From positions 1 to 40,901 of the forward strand of contig CALVTH010000013.1 in NCBI GenBank assembly GCA_944360115.1: a stretch of 40,901 nt of DNA, in the 5' to 3' direction. The translations under genes and the position numbers were made by a program. Below the pieces are notes generated by a model. That model saw only the letters and a program-made list of their open reading frames with translations. It was not told the origin of the DNA and did no database searches. This stretch comes from an uncultured Clostridia bacterium. GTDB taxonomy: Bacteria > Bacillota > Clostridia > Christensenellales > CAG-917. Below are positions 33,230-40,823 of this stretch, in pieces (the first letter of the stretch is position 1; each line of letters starts with the position of its first letter).

Positions 33230-35941
33230 ATGAAGAAAATAATGATAGGCGTGCTCGTCATCATTCCGCTTATAGTCGTGCTGACTATCGGTCTGGTCAC
33301 GAACTTCATTTCCGTCCGCGCCTACATTTCCGTCGAGAGCGTCATCCTGGAAAACAACAGCGTCGAACTGGAAATAACACATTCCCCCGACGACTATTAT
33401 TCCGTCGACGACCTCGTCGGCATTATGGGCGTTTCCGTTTCACCCGCTCACGCCACCAATCCCGCCGTCGAAATGACCCTGTCGGGCATTACGCCGCTTG
33501 ACTCCGAGATAAAAGACGCCGACGGCGACGGCAGAGACGATGTCACGGAAGAGTATTATGTCGAATTTCTGAAATCGGACAAGGCGTCGCACACCGACAT
33601 CATCGGCACGGGCGAGGGCGACGGGGGCTATCTCAAAGTGTCCGCGTATTGCGCCTTCGACATCACCGTCACCGCCGAAGGGTCGGTGTCGGCGAGATGT
33701 TCCGTGCGCGTCACGGGCGCGCTGTCCGCAATAAAGATTTCGGGCGCGTCCACGGTGGAATTGGGCGACAGCATACTGCTCGCGCCCGTTTTCACTCCCA
33801 TTGACGCCGTCGTGCGCTCGGCAGTCTGGTCCAGCAACGCCGAGACAGTCGCCGTCGTCGACCCCAACGGAGTGGTCACGGGCATAAGCGAGGGCAGCGC
33901 GGAGATTTCCGTCTCCGTCACCCGCGAGGACGGCGAGGAGGTTTCCGCCGCCGTCACCGTCGAGGTCGTGCGCGGCGCGACCGTGTTCGGCAGCGAGGTC
34001 TACACGCACCTGCGCACCGTTTCGCTCGCGGCTCTCGGACTTTCCGAGCAATCTTCCGTCACCCCGATAAGCAACTGCACCGTTTCGGACGGCAACATCG
34101 TCATAGACGCTTCGGCGACCGAAGCCAGTTTCCGTGTGGGCGACGACCCCGTGACGATGTATGTCTGCGACGAGGACGAACTTGTCGTCAAAGGCTCGGA
34201 GTATTTCGCCGCCGAAGGTTATGTGCTCGAAAGAGACGGTATGCCGTTGTGGCTCACCGTCGACTGGAAGTCCGACCTCAGGAGCGATCCCGCGCCCGCC
34301 GTCGCGTCGTGGTCGTCAAACGCCGAAGCCGTTGCGACAGTGTCCGCCGACGGGTATGTCCGCGGGCTTGCCAACGGCCCCGTCACGATCACCGCGGTCA
34401 CCGAAAACGGCGGCTCCGTGTCCATTGATCTCACCGTCGCCCGCAAGGTTGCCGTGCTTCAACTCGAGGATACCGAAGCGTCGATGCAACTCGGTCTTGC
34501 CCGTCAAACCGTTGTGGCCACGGGTAAATACGACGGTCAGAACATTGTCGACAACACCTATACCGTCGTCGACAACACCTATACCATCGATATCAGATAT
34601 CCCGTCGCCGACGAAGGGGAGAGCGCGGAAGAGTTCAATTCCGCCTTCCTGTTCTCCCTTGCGGTCGAGGGTATGGACGACGCGTCCGCGTACATCCGTT
34701 TCGACGGCAACGCCATTATTTTCGATTACGACAAAATCAAGGCGGACGGGGTTTTCTCCGAAAGGACCAAAGTCACCGTCACCGTCAGCGCGCGTTATCC
34801 CAAATACGACGACCCCGCGCTTTCCAAATATTCGACCGCTTCCTTCTCGTTCTATGTAATCGACGGTGTGCAGGTGTCGGACTACTCGCAACTCGAGACC
34901 GCGCTTACGGACGGGATTGACGCCGTGCTCGCCAATTCCGTTGCAGTCGAGGGCAATGCGACGATAAAATCCAAAGCCAGCCTCTACGGCAACGGCTACA
35001 CGGTTTATACCACGCAACTCGCGCAACTCGGCTCTCCCAATGACAAGAGCGTCGCAATCATCACCGTCATGGAAAGCAATACGGTCGTGTCCAATGTCAC
35101 GCTTCGAGCAAATCCCGTGCCCGAAGACGGGGTCATCAAGGCCGAGACCTATCAGCAGGGCTATTGCCTGCGCTTCAATCAGGGGCTTTGGGTCAACGAA
35201 CTCGTCGAGTATTGTATCCTCGAAAACGCCCGTACTGCGTTGTCCGCGACCGGCGGCAAAATCACCGTCGTCGGCTCCATAATCCGCAACACATCGGGCG
35301 GCGGTCTCTATATCAGGTGTTCCGCAAACGCCTTCACCGATCTCACTCTCCGCAACTGCATCCTGACCAACTGTCTCAGCCCGTCCAACTTCCAGTATCT
35401 GGCGAGCTACAACGGCACCGACGCGGGCGGCAATCCCTCCGTGCCCGAAGGCGCGCCCACCAAGACCACCCTCACGATAGAGGGATTCCTCGACGCCTAT
35501 TGCTGGTTCGATGTCCGCCAGGGGTCCTTCATCCCCGACGAAACCCTCAAGGACGCGCTGTCCTCCCAGGGCGGCACCGATGTCAATGTTTCGTACATCC
35601 AGGGACTGTTGCAGGACATCATCCTCTCTTCCGACTTCCTCGAAAGCTTCAGGTACCGCTACAACGACGGGGTCTATGTCCATGTCGCGTTTATGTCCAC
35701 GGGACTGACGGTGGAGAGCTTCCTCAACCGCGCCGGCAATTTCGTCAACGACGACAGCAGATTCCACCTCATAACCTCCGACAAATTCGGCAGCGACCTG
35801 CTGAAAATCCTGAGCGACATGGGGCTGTTGAAGTATCCGATGTATCTGTGGAGTTACGACAACACGGTGACCGACCTCACGCCCGCCAGCGTGTGCGTGG
35901 TCAACTCCCGCCTCATCGACCGCCTGCACTCCGAGGTGTAA
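33230..35941 (+). CDS. Surface protein with bacterial Ig-like (BIG2) domains and beta-helix region
   Basis: The protein has 903 residues. The N-terminus is a single membrane helix (KIMIGVLVIIPLIVVLTIGL), apparently an uncleaved anchor, so the rest is outside the cell. BIG2-type repeats follow: about 155-245 with VWSSNAETVAVVDPNGVVTG, and about 335-400 with ASWSSNAEAVATVSADGYVR, the S-x-x-x-VA-V-x-x-x-G-x-V-x-G pattern. Residues ~540-740 (YGNGYTVYTTQLAQ, NTVVSNVTLRANP, ENARTALSATGGKITVVGSI, IRNTSGGGLYIRCSANAF) look like a right-handed parallel beta-helix. The C-terminus has no LPXTG or second helix. It is the last gene of the ABC exporter unit. Adhesion or polysaccharide binding is a guess. 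Confidence 0.8.
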   Translation: MKKIMIGVLVIIPLIVVLTIGLVTNFISVRAYISVESVILENNSVELEITHSPDDYYSVDDLVGIMGVSVSPAHATNPAVEMTLSGITPLDSEIKDADGDGRDDVTEEYYVEFLKSDKASHTDIIGTGEGDGGYLKVSAYCAFDITVTAEGSVSARCSVRVTGALSAIKISGASTVELGDSILLAPVFTPIDAVVRSAVWSSNAETVAVVDPNGVVTGISEGSAEISVSVTREDGEEVSAAVTVEVVRGATVFGSEVYTHLRTVSLAALGLSEQSSVTPISNCTVSDGNIVIDASATEASFRVGDDPVTMYVCDEDELVVKGSEYFAAEGYVLERDGMPLWLTVDWKSDLRSDPAPAVASWSSNAEAVATVSADGYVRGLANGPVTITAVTENGGSVSIDLTVARKVAVLQLEDTEASMQLGLARQTVVATGKYDGQNIVDNTYTVVDNTYTIDIRYPVADEGESAEEFNSAFLFSLAVEGMDDASAYIRFDGNAIIFDYDKIKADGVFSERTKVTVTVSARYPKYDDPALSKYSTASFSFYVIDGVQVSDYSQLETALTDGIDAVLANSVAVEGNATIKSKASLYGNGYTVYTTQLAQLGSPNDKSVAIITVMESNTVVSNVTLRANPVPEDGVIKAETYQQGYCLRFNQGLWVNELVEYCILENARTALSATGGKITVVGSIIRNTSGGGLYIRCSANAFTDLTLRNCILTNCLSPSNFQYLASYNGTDAGGNPSVPEGAPTKTTLTIEGFLDAYCWFDVRQGSFIPDETLKDALSSQGGTDVNVSYIQGLLQDIILSSDFLESFRYRYNDGVYVHVAFMSTGLTVESFLNRAGNFVNDDSRFHLITSDKFGSDLLKILSDMGLLKYPMYLWSYDNTVTDLTPASVCVVNSRLIDRLHSEV
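34547..34588 (+). repeat. In-frame 21-bp tandem duplication within the Ig-like gene
   Basis: GTCGACAACACCTATACC at 34547-34564 recurs at 34568-34585, giving two 21-bp units that differ at one base, and encodes VDNTYTV followed by VDNTYTI. It is a recent-looking microduplication that keeps the frame. Confidence 0.85.
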
Positions 35942-36013
35942 CCGCCCGAAAACCGACGGACCGCACACCGCGGCAAAGCAAAAGGTGCAAGCCAATTAAG
36001 AGAAACCCAACGG

Positions 36014-36048
36014 AAAACCCGCTCGGAAAGAGCGGGTTTCTCTGGCGG
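36014..36048. repeat. 35-bp repeat, copy 1 (tRNA-end plus terminator hairpin)
   Basis: Identical to 36153-36187. It contains AAACCCGCTC (36015-36024), loop GGAAA, GAGCGGGTTT (36030-36039), a 10-bp stem, then CTCTGGCGG. On the minus strand the same hairpin follows a CCGCCA tRNA end and runs into TTTT, as a tRNA terminator would. On the plus strand it lies 73 bp after the Ig-like gene and could end that transcript. Confidence 0.8.
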
Positions 36049-36063
36049 AAGCGGTGGGATTCG
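36043..36063 (-). pseudogene. 3' end of a tRNA-Ser-like gene (fragment)
   Basis: On the minus strand these 21 bases read CGAATCCCACCGCTTCCGCCA: the end of a T-loop, T-stem 3' arm CCCAC, acceptor arm CGCTTCC, discriminator G and CCA. The G discriminator with this arm suits tRNA-Ser. The rest of the tRNA is absent: upstream bases (36064 on) do not form D or anticodon arms. It is followed by the hairpin repeat, as a real tRNA gene would be. It is probably a leftover of recombination or integration at a tRNA 3' end. Confidence 0.5.
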
Positions 36064-36152
36064 TAAGGAGCGAAGCGACGGAACAGCGATTGTTGCGCCG
36101 TTGCGCCAATCGCGTCAGCGACAGGTAAAGAATACCATCGCGCGCAAACAGT

Positions 36153-36187
36153 AAAACCCGCTCGGAAAGAGCGGGTTTCTCTGGCGG
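36153..36187. repeat. 35-bp repeat, copy 2
   Basis: An exact second copy of 36014-36048, 139 bp downstream. Sequence diverges immediately after the shared TGGCGG, so only the last six tRNA bases (CCGCCA on the minus strand) are shared. Between the copies is a hairpin CGATTG (36087-36092) / CAATCG (36107-36112). Confidence 0.8.
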
Positions 36188-36197
36188 CGAGCCGTCG

Positions 36198-36239
36198 CCT
36201 TTGTACGAACTTTTAATTCCTTTGTACGAACTTTGAATT
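36198..36239 (+). repeat. 21-bp tandem direct repeat upstream of pstS
   Basis: CCTTTGTACGAACTTTTAATT (36198-36218, one base over two helical turns) is followed at once by a copy with a single change (36219-36239). The motif TTTGTACGAACTTT thus appears twice on the same DNA face. It could be a regulator-binding array or a repeat remnant. Confidence 0.7.
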
Positions 36240-36276
36240 TTAGATAAAGTACGATGCCGAAGTAGTCAACAGAAAA

Positions 36277-36313
36277 GAATAATACGAGCTCGTTTTTAGA
36301 GTTCGTATTATTC
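36277..36313. repeat. Long AT-rich inverted repeat (15-bp stem)
   Basis: GAATAATACGAGCTC (36277-36291) pairs with GAGTTCGTATTATTC (36299-36313), fully complementary except one G-T pair, with loop GTTTTTA. There is no T-run on either side, so it is not a simple terminator. AT content contrasts sharply with the surroundings. It could be a mobile-element end, a cruciform site or a regulatory hairpin. Confidence 0.6.
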
Positions 36314-36376
36314 CCTAATGGCGGGGCGTCCCCTCGCCGCAGGGCGCGCCGAAGCGCGACGACATCGCGAGGTGTA

Positions 36377-36398
36377 AAAATTTGTCAATGACAATTTT
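36377..36398 (+). promoter_or_regulatory. Palindromic operator candidate upstream of pstS
   Basis: AAATTTGTCA (36378-36387) and TGACAATTTT (36389-36398) are inverted half-sites around a single A, with one mismatch. The core is TGTCAATGACA. It lies about 105-125 bp before the pstS ATG. I do not recognise the regulator; the sequence does not match a standard Pho box. A clear promoter for pstS was not found. Confidence 0.4.
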
Positions 36399-36500
36399 GT
36401 GAAAAAATCGGGGAAAATAAAAGACAAGTTGTTGCTATGTTGATCGTAGCGGTCGGATCGGCTTGCGGCAGCGAGCAGCGAGGACCGGGAGGAAAAAGAA

Positions 36501-37385
36501 ATGAAGAAATTTTGGACGATAGCCATTTGTGCAATGCTGCTCGGCGCAGTCGCTTTCGCGGCGGTCGGGTGCAACAAGGGTGCGGCTGACACCATCAATG
36601 TGTTCTCGCGCGAGGACGGCTCGGGCACGCGCTCCGCGTTCACCGAACTCACGGGCGTGTTGGTCGAAAACGAGGACGGCACCGAGACGGACATGACCTT
36701 CTCGGGCGCGAGCTTCCAGAACTCCACCAACGCCATCATGACCGCGGTAGCGCAGGACAAAAACGCCATCGGTTATGTCTCCTTCGGCTCGCTGAACGAC
36801 ACTGTCAAGGCAGTCGCCGTGAACGGAGTAGCTCCTTCCGTGGACACCATCAAGGACAAGAGCTACGAGCTGCAGCGCCCCTTCAACATCGCTTACAAGC
36901 AGTCTAACATCGACAGCAAGCCCTTGGCTGCCGACTTCCTCGGTTTCCTCGGCTCTGCCGAAGCGCAGGAGGTCATCGCCGCGGAGAAGTATATCGTCAC
37001 CGACGACAATGCTCCCGCCTATGCGAAAGGCTCCGACCTCACGGGCAGCATCACCATCGGAGGCTCCTCTTCCGTGAGCCCGCTCATGGAGAAGCTCATT
37101 GAGAAGTATTGCGCGCTCTCCGGCGTCGCGAAGAACAGCATCGAGCTGCAGACCATCGACTCCACCGCCGGCATGAACGGCGCCATAAGCGGCACCTTCG
37201 ACATCGGCATGGCGTCCAGGGATGTCAAGGACTCCGAGCTTTCGCAGGGCATCACCGCAGAGGTGCTCGCCTATGACGGCATCGCGGTCATCGTCCACAA
37301 CGACAACGCTGTCGAGGACCTTTCTATGGAGCAGATCCGTCAGATCTTCACCGGCGCGGTGCGCGAGTGGTCCGCCCTTGCATAA
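36501..37385 (+). CDS. pstS: Phosphate-binding lipoprotein PstS, circularly permuted
   Basis: The protein has 294 residues. It captures phosphate outside the cell and delivers it to PstCA. The signal peptide MKKFWTIAICAMLLGAVAFA ends in a lipobox with Cys24. The two lobes are in reversed order: the segment normally in the middle of PstS comes first (NVFSREDGSGTRSAFTELTG, 33-52, then NAIGYVSFGSLNDTVKAVAV), and the usual mature N-terminus comes last (ITIGGSSSVSPLMEKLIEKY from 184, DIGMASRDVKD, FTGAVREW at the end). All phosphate-contact segments are still present, so it should fold as a permuted protein. ATG at 36501 follows GGGAGGAAAAAG. First gene of the pst operon. Confidence 0.88.
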   Translation: MKKFWTIAICAMLLGAVAFAAVGCNKGAADTINVFSREDGSGTRSAFTELTGVLVENEDGTETDMTFSGASFQNSTNAIMTAVAQDKNAIGYVSFGSLNDTVKAVAVNGVAPSVDTIKDKSYELQRPFNIAYKQSNIDSKPLAADFLGFLGSAEAQEVIAAEKYIVTDDNAPAYAKGSDLTGSITIGGSSSVSPLMEKLIEKYCALSGVAKNSIELQTIDSTAGMNGAISGTFDIGMASRDVKDSELSQGITAEVLAYDGIAVIVHNDNAVEDLSMEQIRQIFTGAVREWSALA

Positions 37386-37397
37386 TTGATAAACGCA

Positions 37398-37473
37398 GGG
37401 TTTAAGCATTGTAAAAACCCATAAAAACACCGTATTTTGCCGAAACCGCGGGAGATCGCTTTTTCTCCCGCGG
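37398..37473 (+). promoter_or_regulatory. Two hairpins between pstS and pstC
   Basis: GGGTTT (37398-37403) pairs with AAACCC (37415-37420). CCGCGGGAGA (37446-37455) pairs perfectly over 10 bp with TCTCCCGCGG (37464-37473), loop 8 nt. Neither is followed by a T-run. They probably protect the pstS mRNA 3' end or limit read-through, giving more binding protein than transporter. Confidence 0.6.
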
Positions 37474-37495
37474 CGACGGCACGAAAGAGAGAGAG

Positions 37496-38362
37496 ATGAC
37501 ATTTTCGGCTTTCAAAGAGACCGCGATGAAGGTCGTATTCGCCGTCACGGCGGCGGTCTTCATCCTGTGCGTCATCGTGATCTGCGTCTTCATCTTCGCA
37601 AGGTCTGTCCCCGCGATAGGGGAGATCGGGTTGTTTGAATTTTTGTTCTCCACCGAGTGGGCACCGAACAACACCCCGGCGAGCTACGGCATAGGCACGA
37701 TGATCGTAGGCACGTGTTTCGTCACGGCGGGCGCGCTCGTCATAGGAGTCCCCATCGGGCTGCTCATGGCGGCGTTCATGGCAAGATATTGCCCCAAGCC
37801 CCTTTACAAGGTGATGAAGCCCATGACCAACATCCTTGCGGGCATCCCGTCCATCGTGTACGGCTATTTCGGCATGATGGTCATCGCGCCCCTCATCCGC
37901 GACAATTTCGGCGGCACGGGATACAGCATCCTCACCGCGTCCATAGTGCTGGGCATCATGATCCTGCCCACCGTCATCGGCGTGTCGGAGTCCGCGCTGC
38001 GCGCTCTGCCGAACACCTACTACGAGGGTGCTCTCGCGCTCGGCGCCACGCATGAACACGCCGTGTTCATGACGGAGTTCCCCGCAGCCAGATCCGGCAT
38101 CCTGACTTCCGTGGTGCTGGGGCTGGGGAGAGTGGTCGGCGAGACGATGGCTGTGGTCATGATCGTCGGCAACAGCACCGCGCTCCCCGACAGTCTGCTC
38201 GACGGCGTGCGCACCATGACTTCGCACATAGTGCTCGAGCTCGGTTACGCGACGGATCTTCACCGCGGCGCGCTCATCGCGACTGCGGCGGTGCTATTCG
38301 TCTTCATCCTGTTCATAAATCTGCTCATCGTGGCGATCCGCAGGAAAGGGAGGGCAAAATGA
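37496..38362 (+). CDS. pstC: Phosphate ABC transporter permease PstC
   Basis: The protein has 288 residues and six membrane helices. The permease signature [20 protein letters not shown] is followed by the coupling motif EGALALGATHEHAVFMTEFP and [19 protein letters not shown], as in PstC. It forms the membrane channel with PstA. The start ATG at 37496 has GAGAGAGAG upstream. Its stop overlaps the pstA start (ATGA). The first ACGT after the long ACGT-free interval lies in this gene (37712-37715). Confidence 0.95.
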   Translation: MTFSAFKETAMKVVFAVTAAVFILCVIVICVFIFARSVPAIGEIGLFEFLFSTEWAPNNTPASYGIGTMIVGTCFVTAGALVIGVPIGLLMAAFMARYCPKPLYKVMKPMTNILAGIPSIVYGYFGMMVIAPLIRDNFGGTGYSILTASIVLGIMILPTVIGVSESALRALPNTYYEGALALGATHEHAVFMTEFPAARSGILTSVVLGLGRVVGETMAVVMIVGNSTALPDSLLDGVRTMTSHIVLELGYATDLHRGALIATAAVLFVFILFINLLIVAIRRKGRAK

Positions 38363-39294
38363 AAAGTGTGGCGGCTCTCCTCAAACAAAAATTCGCCCCT
38401 CTGCCTTCCTGCGATCTGAAGGGCAGACCCTTTGTCAACAAGCCCTCCCTCGGGAAAAAACTCGCGGAATACAAGCGGCATCCTTTTTCTCTCGTCATGA
38501 TGGTGCTGGTCATCCTGTCCGCTCTCGCTACGGCGGCGGTCGTGCTGTGGATCGTCATCCACGTCATCATGCAGGGCGCGCCCAACCTCAAAGCGTCGCT
38601 TTTCGAGCTTGAGTATGACAGCGAGAACCTGTCGCTCATGCCCGCGTTTTTCAACACTCTCATCATCGCGGGGATGTCCCTGCTCATTGCCGTGCCCGTC
38701 GGCGTTGCGGCGGCGATATTCCTCACGGAATACACCTCCTCCGCCAACAAATTCGTTGCCGTTGTCAGGATGGCGGCGGAGACCCTTGCGGGCATCCCGT
38801 CCATCGTGTACGGCATCTTCGGGATGATCCTCTTTGTGGAGATGCTCTTCAAAGGTTTCAGCCTCATCGCGGGCATACTCACGATGGCGATCATGATCCT
38901 CCCCCTCGTCATGCGCACGACAGAGGAGGCTTTGCGCGCCGTGCCCGATTCCTTCCGCGAAGGCTCGTTCGCGCTCGGCGCGGGCAAACTGCGCACCATA
39001 TTCCGCGTCGTGCTGCCCTCCGCCATGCCCGGCATCATCGCGGGCGTCATCCTCGCGCTCGGCAGAGTGGTGGGGGAGACCGCGGCGCTCATCTACACTT
39101 CGGGCACGGTGAAAGCGGTGCCGGACAGTCTGTTCGGCAGCGGCGAGACGCTCGCCATCCACATGTACACCCTGTCAAGCGAAGGTCTGCACGTCAACGA
39201 AGCGTGGGCGACAGCCATCGTGCTCATCCTCCTCGTGCTCGTCATCAACGGCGCGGCGGAGTTCATATCCAACAAATTCAAAAAGAGGTATTGA
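38359..39294 (+). CDS. pstA: Phosphate ABC transporter permease PstA
   Basis: The protein has 311 residues. After a ~45-residue cytoplasmic start it has six membrane helices, with LNTLI-type [40 protein letters not shown], the coupling segment [20 protein letters not shown] and [20 protein letters not shown]. This matches PstA and the permease fold. It overlaps pstC by 4 bp and pstB by one base (TGATG). The N-terminal ~45 residues ([20 protein letters not shown]) are longer than in the enterobacterial protein. Confidence 0.95.
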   Translation: MKSVAALLKQKFAPLPSCDLKGRPFVNKPSLGKKLAEYKRHPFSLVMMVLVILSALATAAVVLWIVIHVIMQGAPNLKASLFELEYDSENLSLMPAFFNTLIIAGMSLLIAVPVGVAAAIFLTEYTSSANKFVAVVRMAAETLAGIPSIVYGIFGMILFVEMLFKGFSLIAGILTMAIMILPLVMRTTEEALRAVPDSFREGSFALGAGKLRTIFRVVLPSAMPGIIAGVILALGRVVGETAALIYTSGTVKAVPDSLFGSGETLAIHMYTLSSEGLHVNEAWATAIVLILLVLVINGAAEFISNKFKKRY

Positions 39295-40097
39295 TGATAA
39301 GACCGGAACTCAGACAAAACGTTTACATCAGAGGGGACGCGGCGACGCCCAAATTCCGTGTGCGGGAGCTCGACCTCTTTTACGGCACTTTTCAGGCGTT
39401 GAAGAGTGTGGATATGGACATCGAGGCGAACGAGATCACCGCGCTCATCGGTCCTTCCGGCTGCGGCAAGTCCACCTTCCTCAAGACCCTCGACCGCATG
39501 AACGACATCATCCCCGGCTGCCGCATCTCGGGCAAGGTGGAGCTGGACGGCGCGGACATCTACGCAGGAGGCATGGACGTCAATCTCCTGCGCAAGCGTG
39601 TGGGCATGGTCTTCCAAAAGCCCAACCCCTTCCCCGCAAGTGTCTACGACAACATCGCCTACGGTCCCAAGACCCACGGCGTGAGGAAAAAGTCGGAGCT
39701 CGATGACATCGTCGAGAGCTCCCTCCGCAGGGCAGCCATCTGGGATGAACTCAAGGATCGCTTGAAAAAGAGCGCGCTCGGGCTCTCGGGCGGGCAGCAG
39801 CAGAGGCTGTGCATAGCCCGCGCCCTTGCGGTAAAGCCCGACGTCCTTTTGATGGACGAGCCCACTTCCGCGCTCGACCCCATCTCCACGGGCAAGATCG
39901 AGGAGCTCGCGCAGGAACTCAAAAAGGATTACACCATCGTCATCGTCACCCACAACATGCAGCAGGCGGCGAGGATATCCGACAAGACCGGGTTCTTCCT
40001 CCTCGGCGAGCTCATCGAGTTCGGCGGCACGGACGAGGTGTTCGACGCTCCGCGCGAAAAGCGCACGGAGGATTACATCACGGGGAGGTTCGGTTGA
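39294..40097 (+). CDS. pstB: Phosphate ABC transporter ATPase PstB
   Basis: The protein has 267 residues, close to the usual 250-260. Walker A GPSGCGKS lies at 53-60, followed by the family mark [19 protein letters not shown]. The Q-loop is [20 protein letters not shown], the signature [17 protein letters not shown], Walker [21 protein letters not shown], and the switch His is in [14 protein letters not shown]. These are the diagnostic PstB residues. ATG at 39294 overlaps the pstA stop and the gene ends overlapping phoU (TGATG). A longer frame start upstream lies inside pstA and is ignored. Confidence 0.97.
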   Translation: MIRPELRQNVYIRGDAATPKFRVRELDLFYGTFQALKSVDMDIEANEITALIGPSGCGKSTFLKTLDRMNDIIPGCRISGKVELDGADIYAGGMDVNLLRKRVGMVFQKPNPFPASVYDNIAYGPKTHGVRKKSELDDIVESSLRRAAIWDELKDRLKKSALGLSGGQQQRLCIARALAVKPDVLLMDEPTSALDPISTGKIEELAQELKKDYTIVIVTHNMQQAARISDKTGFFLLGELIEFGGTDEVFDAPREKRTEDYITGRFG

Positions 40098-40726
40098 TGC
40101 GCAAACGGTTCGAAGAGCAGCTTCTGCAAGTCAGAGGCATGTTGAAGGAAATGTGCGAGGTGGACGCCGAGGCGATGCGTCTCATCGAGAGGGCATTGGC
40201 GTCCCGCGAGGATGTCTCCGCCCCAGTCCGCGCCTGCGAAAGAGCGGCGGACGAGAAAGAGCGCGAGATAGAACGGCTGTGCATGCGCATCATAGTGCGC
40301 CAACAGCCCGTAGCCCACGACCTCGCTCTCGTCACTTCCGCGGTCAAGATGGTCACGGACCTCGAGCGCATCACCGATCAGGCGGCGGACATCGCCGACA
40401 TCCTGAAAGGCGCCGTTTCATGCGCCGTCCCCAAAAGCCTCGGCGCCATGATGGCATCCGCCCGCGAAATGGTGGAAAGGTGCGCCGCAGCCCTCGACAC
40501 CTTCTCTCTCGACGAAGCCCGCGCGATCCGCCGCGCCGACGACGTCGTGGACGGGCTCTTTGCCGCCGTCAAACGCGAACTCGCGGGCATGGTGGACGAG
40601 AAAGACGAGGACGGTGAGTGCGCAATGGATATGCTCATGACAGCAAAATACCTCGAGCGCGTCGGCGACCACGCCGTCAATGTCGCGGAGTGGATCGTCT
40701 TCGCCGCCCGCGCCGAGCAGGAATAA
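40097..40726 (+). CDS. phoU: Phosphate-signalling regulator PhoU
   Basis: The protein has 209 residues (family about 215-240). PhoU links the Pst transporter to the PhoR sensor and dampens phosphate uptake. It has two three-helix bundles, each with a metal-binding E/D-x-x-x-D motif: the first is TDLERITDQAADIADI and the second is LERVGDHAVNVAEWI. The IVRQQPVAHDLALVTSAVKM segment is typical. ATG at 40097 overlaps the pstB stop. It closes the operon and is followed by a strong terminator at 40784. The PhoPR/PhoBR pair is not in the window. Confidence 0.93.
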   Translation: MRKRFEEQLLQVRGMLKEMCEVDAEAMRLIERALASREDVSAPVRACERAADEKEREIERLCMRIIVRQQPVAHDLALVTSAVKMVTDLERITDQAADIADILKGAVSCAVPKSLGAMMASAREMVERCAAALDTFSLDEARAIRRADDVVDGLFAAVKRELAGMVDEKDEDGECAMDMLMTAKYLERVGDHAVNVAEWIVFAARAEQE

Positions 40727-40783
40727 GCTCTCATCGCAAACGGCAGTGTTTACGCACTACACGGTGTTTATATCTCTTTTTCG

Positions 40784-40823
40784 GCACAGTGAATAGCCAA
40801 TCCGGCTGTTCACTGTGCTTTTT
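40784..40823 (+). terminator. Strong intrinsic terminator after the pst operon
   Basis: GCACAGTGAATAGCC (40784-40798) pairs over 15 bp (one G-T pair) with GGCTGTTCACTGTGC (40804-40818), then TTTTT. It is 57 bp after phoU. Beyond it is GC-rich sequence with a CGGGGAT/ATCCCCG hairpin (40865-40881), with no gene visible to the window end. Confidence 0.92.

Noticed and set aside
30614..33382. A 922-residue open frame on the minus strand
   Set aside because: It lies opposite the ABC ATPase and permease, is His/Asp/Glu-rich as expected of an antisense frame in GC-rich DNA, and has no start signal or family motif.
36014..36187. A CRISPR array from the 35-bp repeats
   Set aside because: Only two copies, one spacer-sized gap of 104 bp, a tRNA-end and terminator within the unit, and no cas genes.
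36198..36239. A standard Pho box
   Set aside because: The 21-bp motif does not contain the usual TTNACA-type or CTGTCAT repeats with 11-bp spacing, so it is reported only as an unidentified tandem motif.
36377..36430. A sigma-A promoter for pstS (TTGTCA or TTGTGA)
   Set aside because: No acceptable -10 hexamer lies 16-18 bp downstream of either candidate.
36308..36769. A minus-strand gene before pstS
   Set aside because: It overlaps the pstS signal peptide and start antisense, with no family features.
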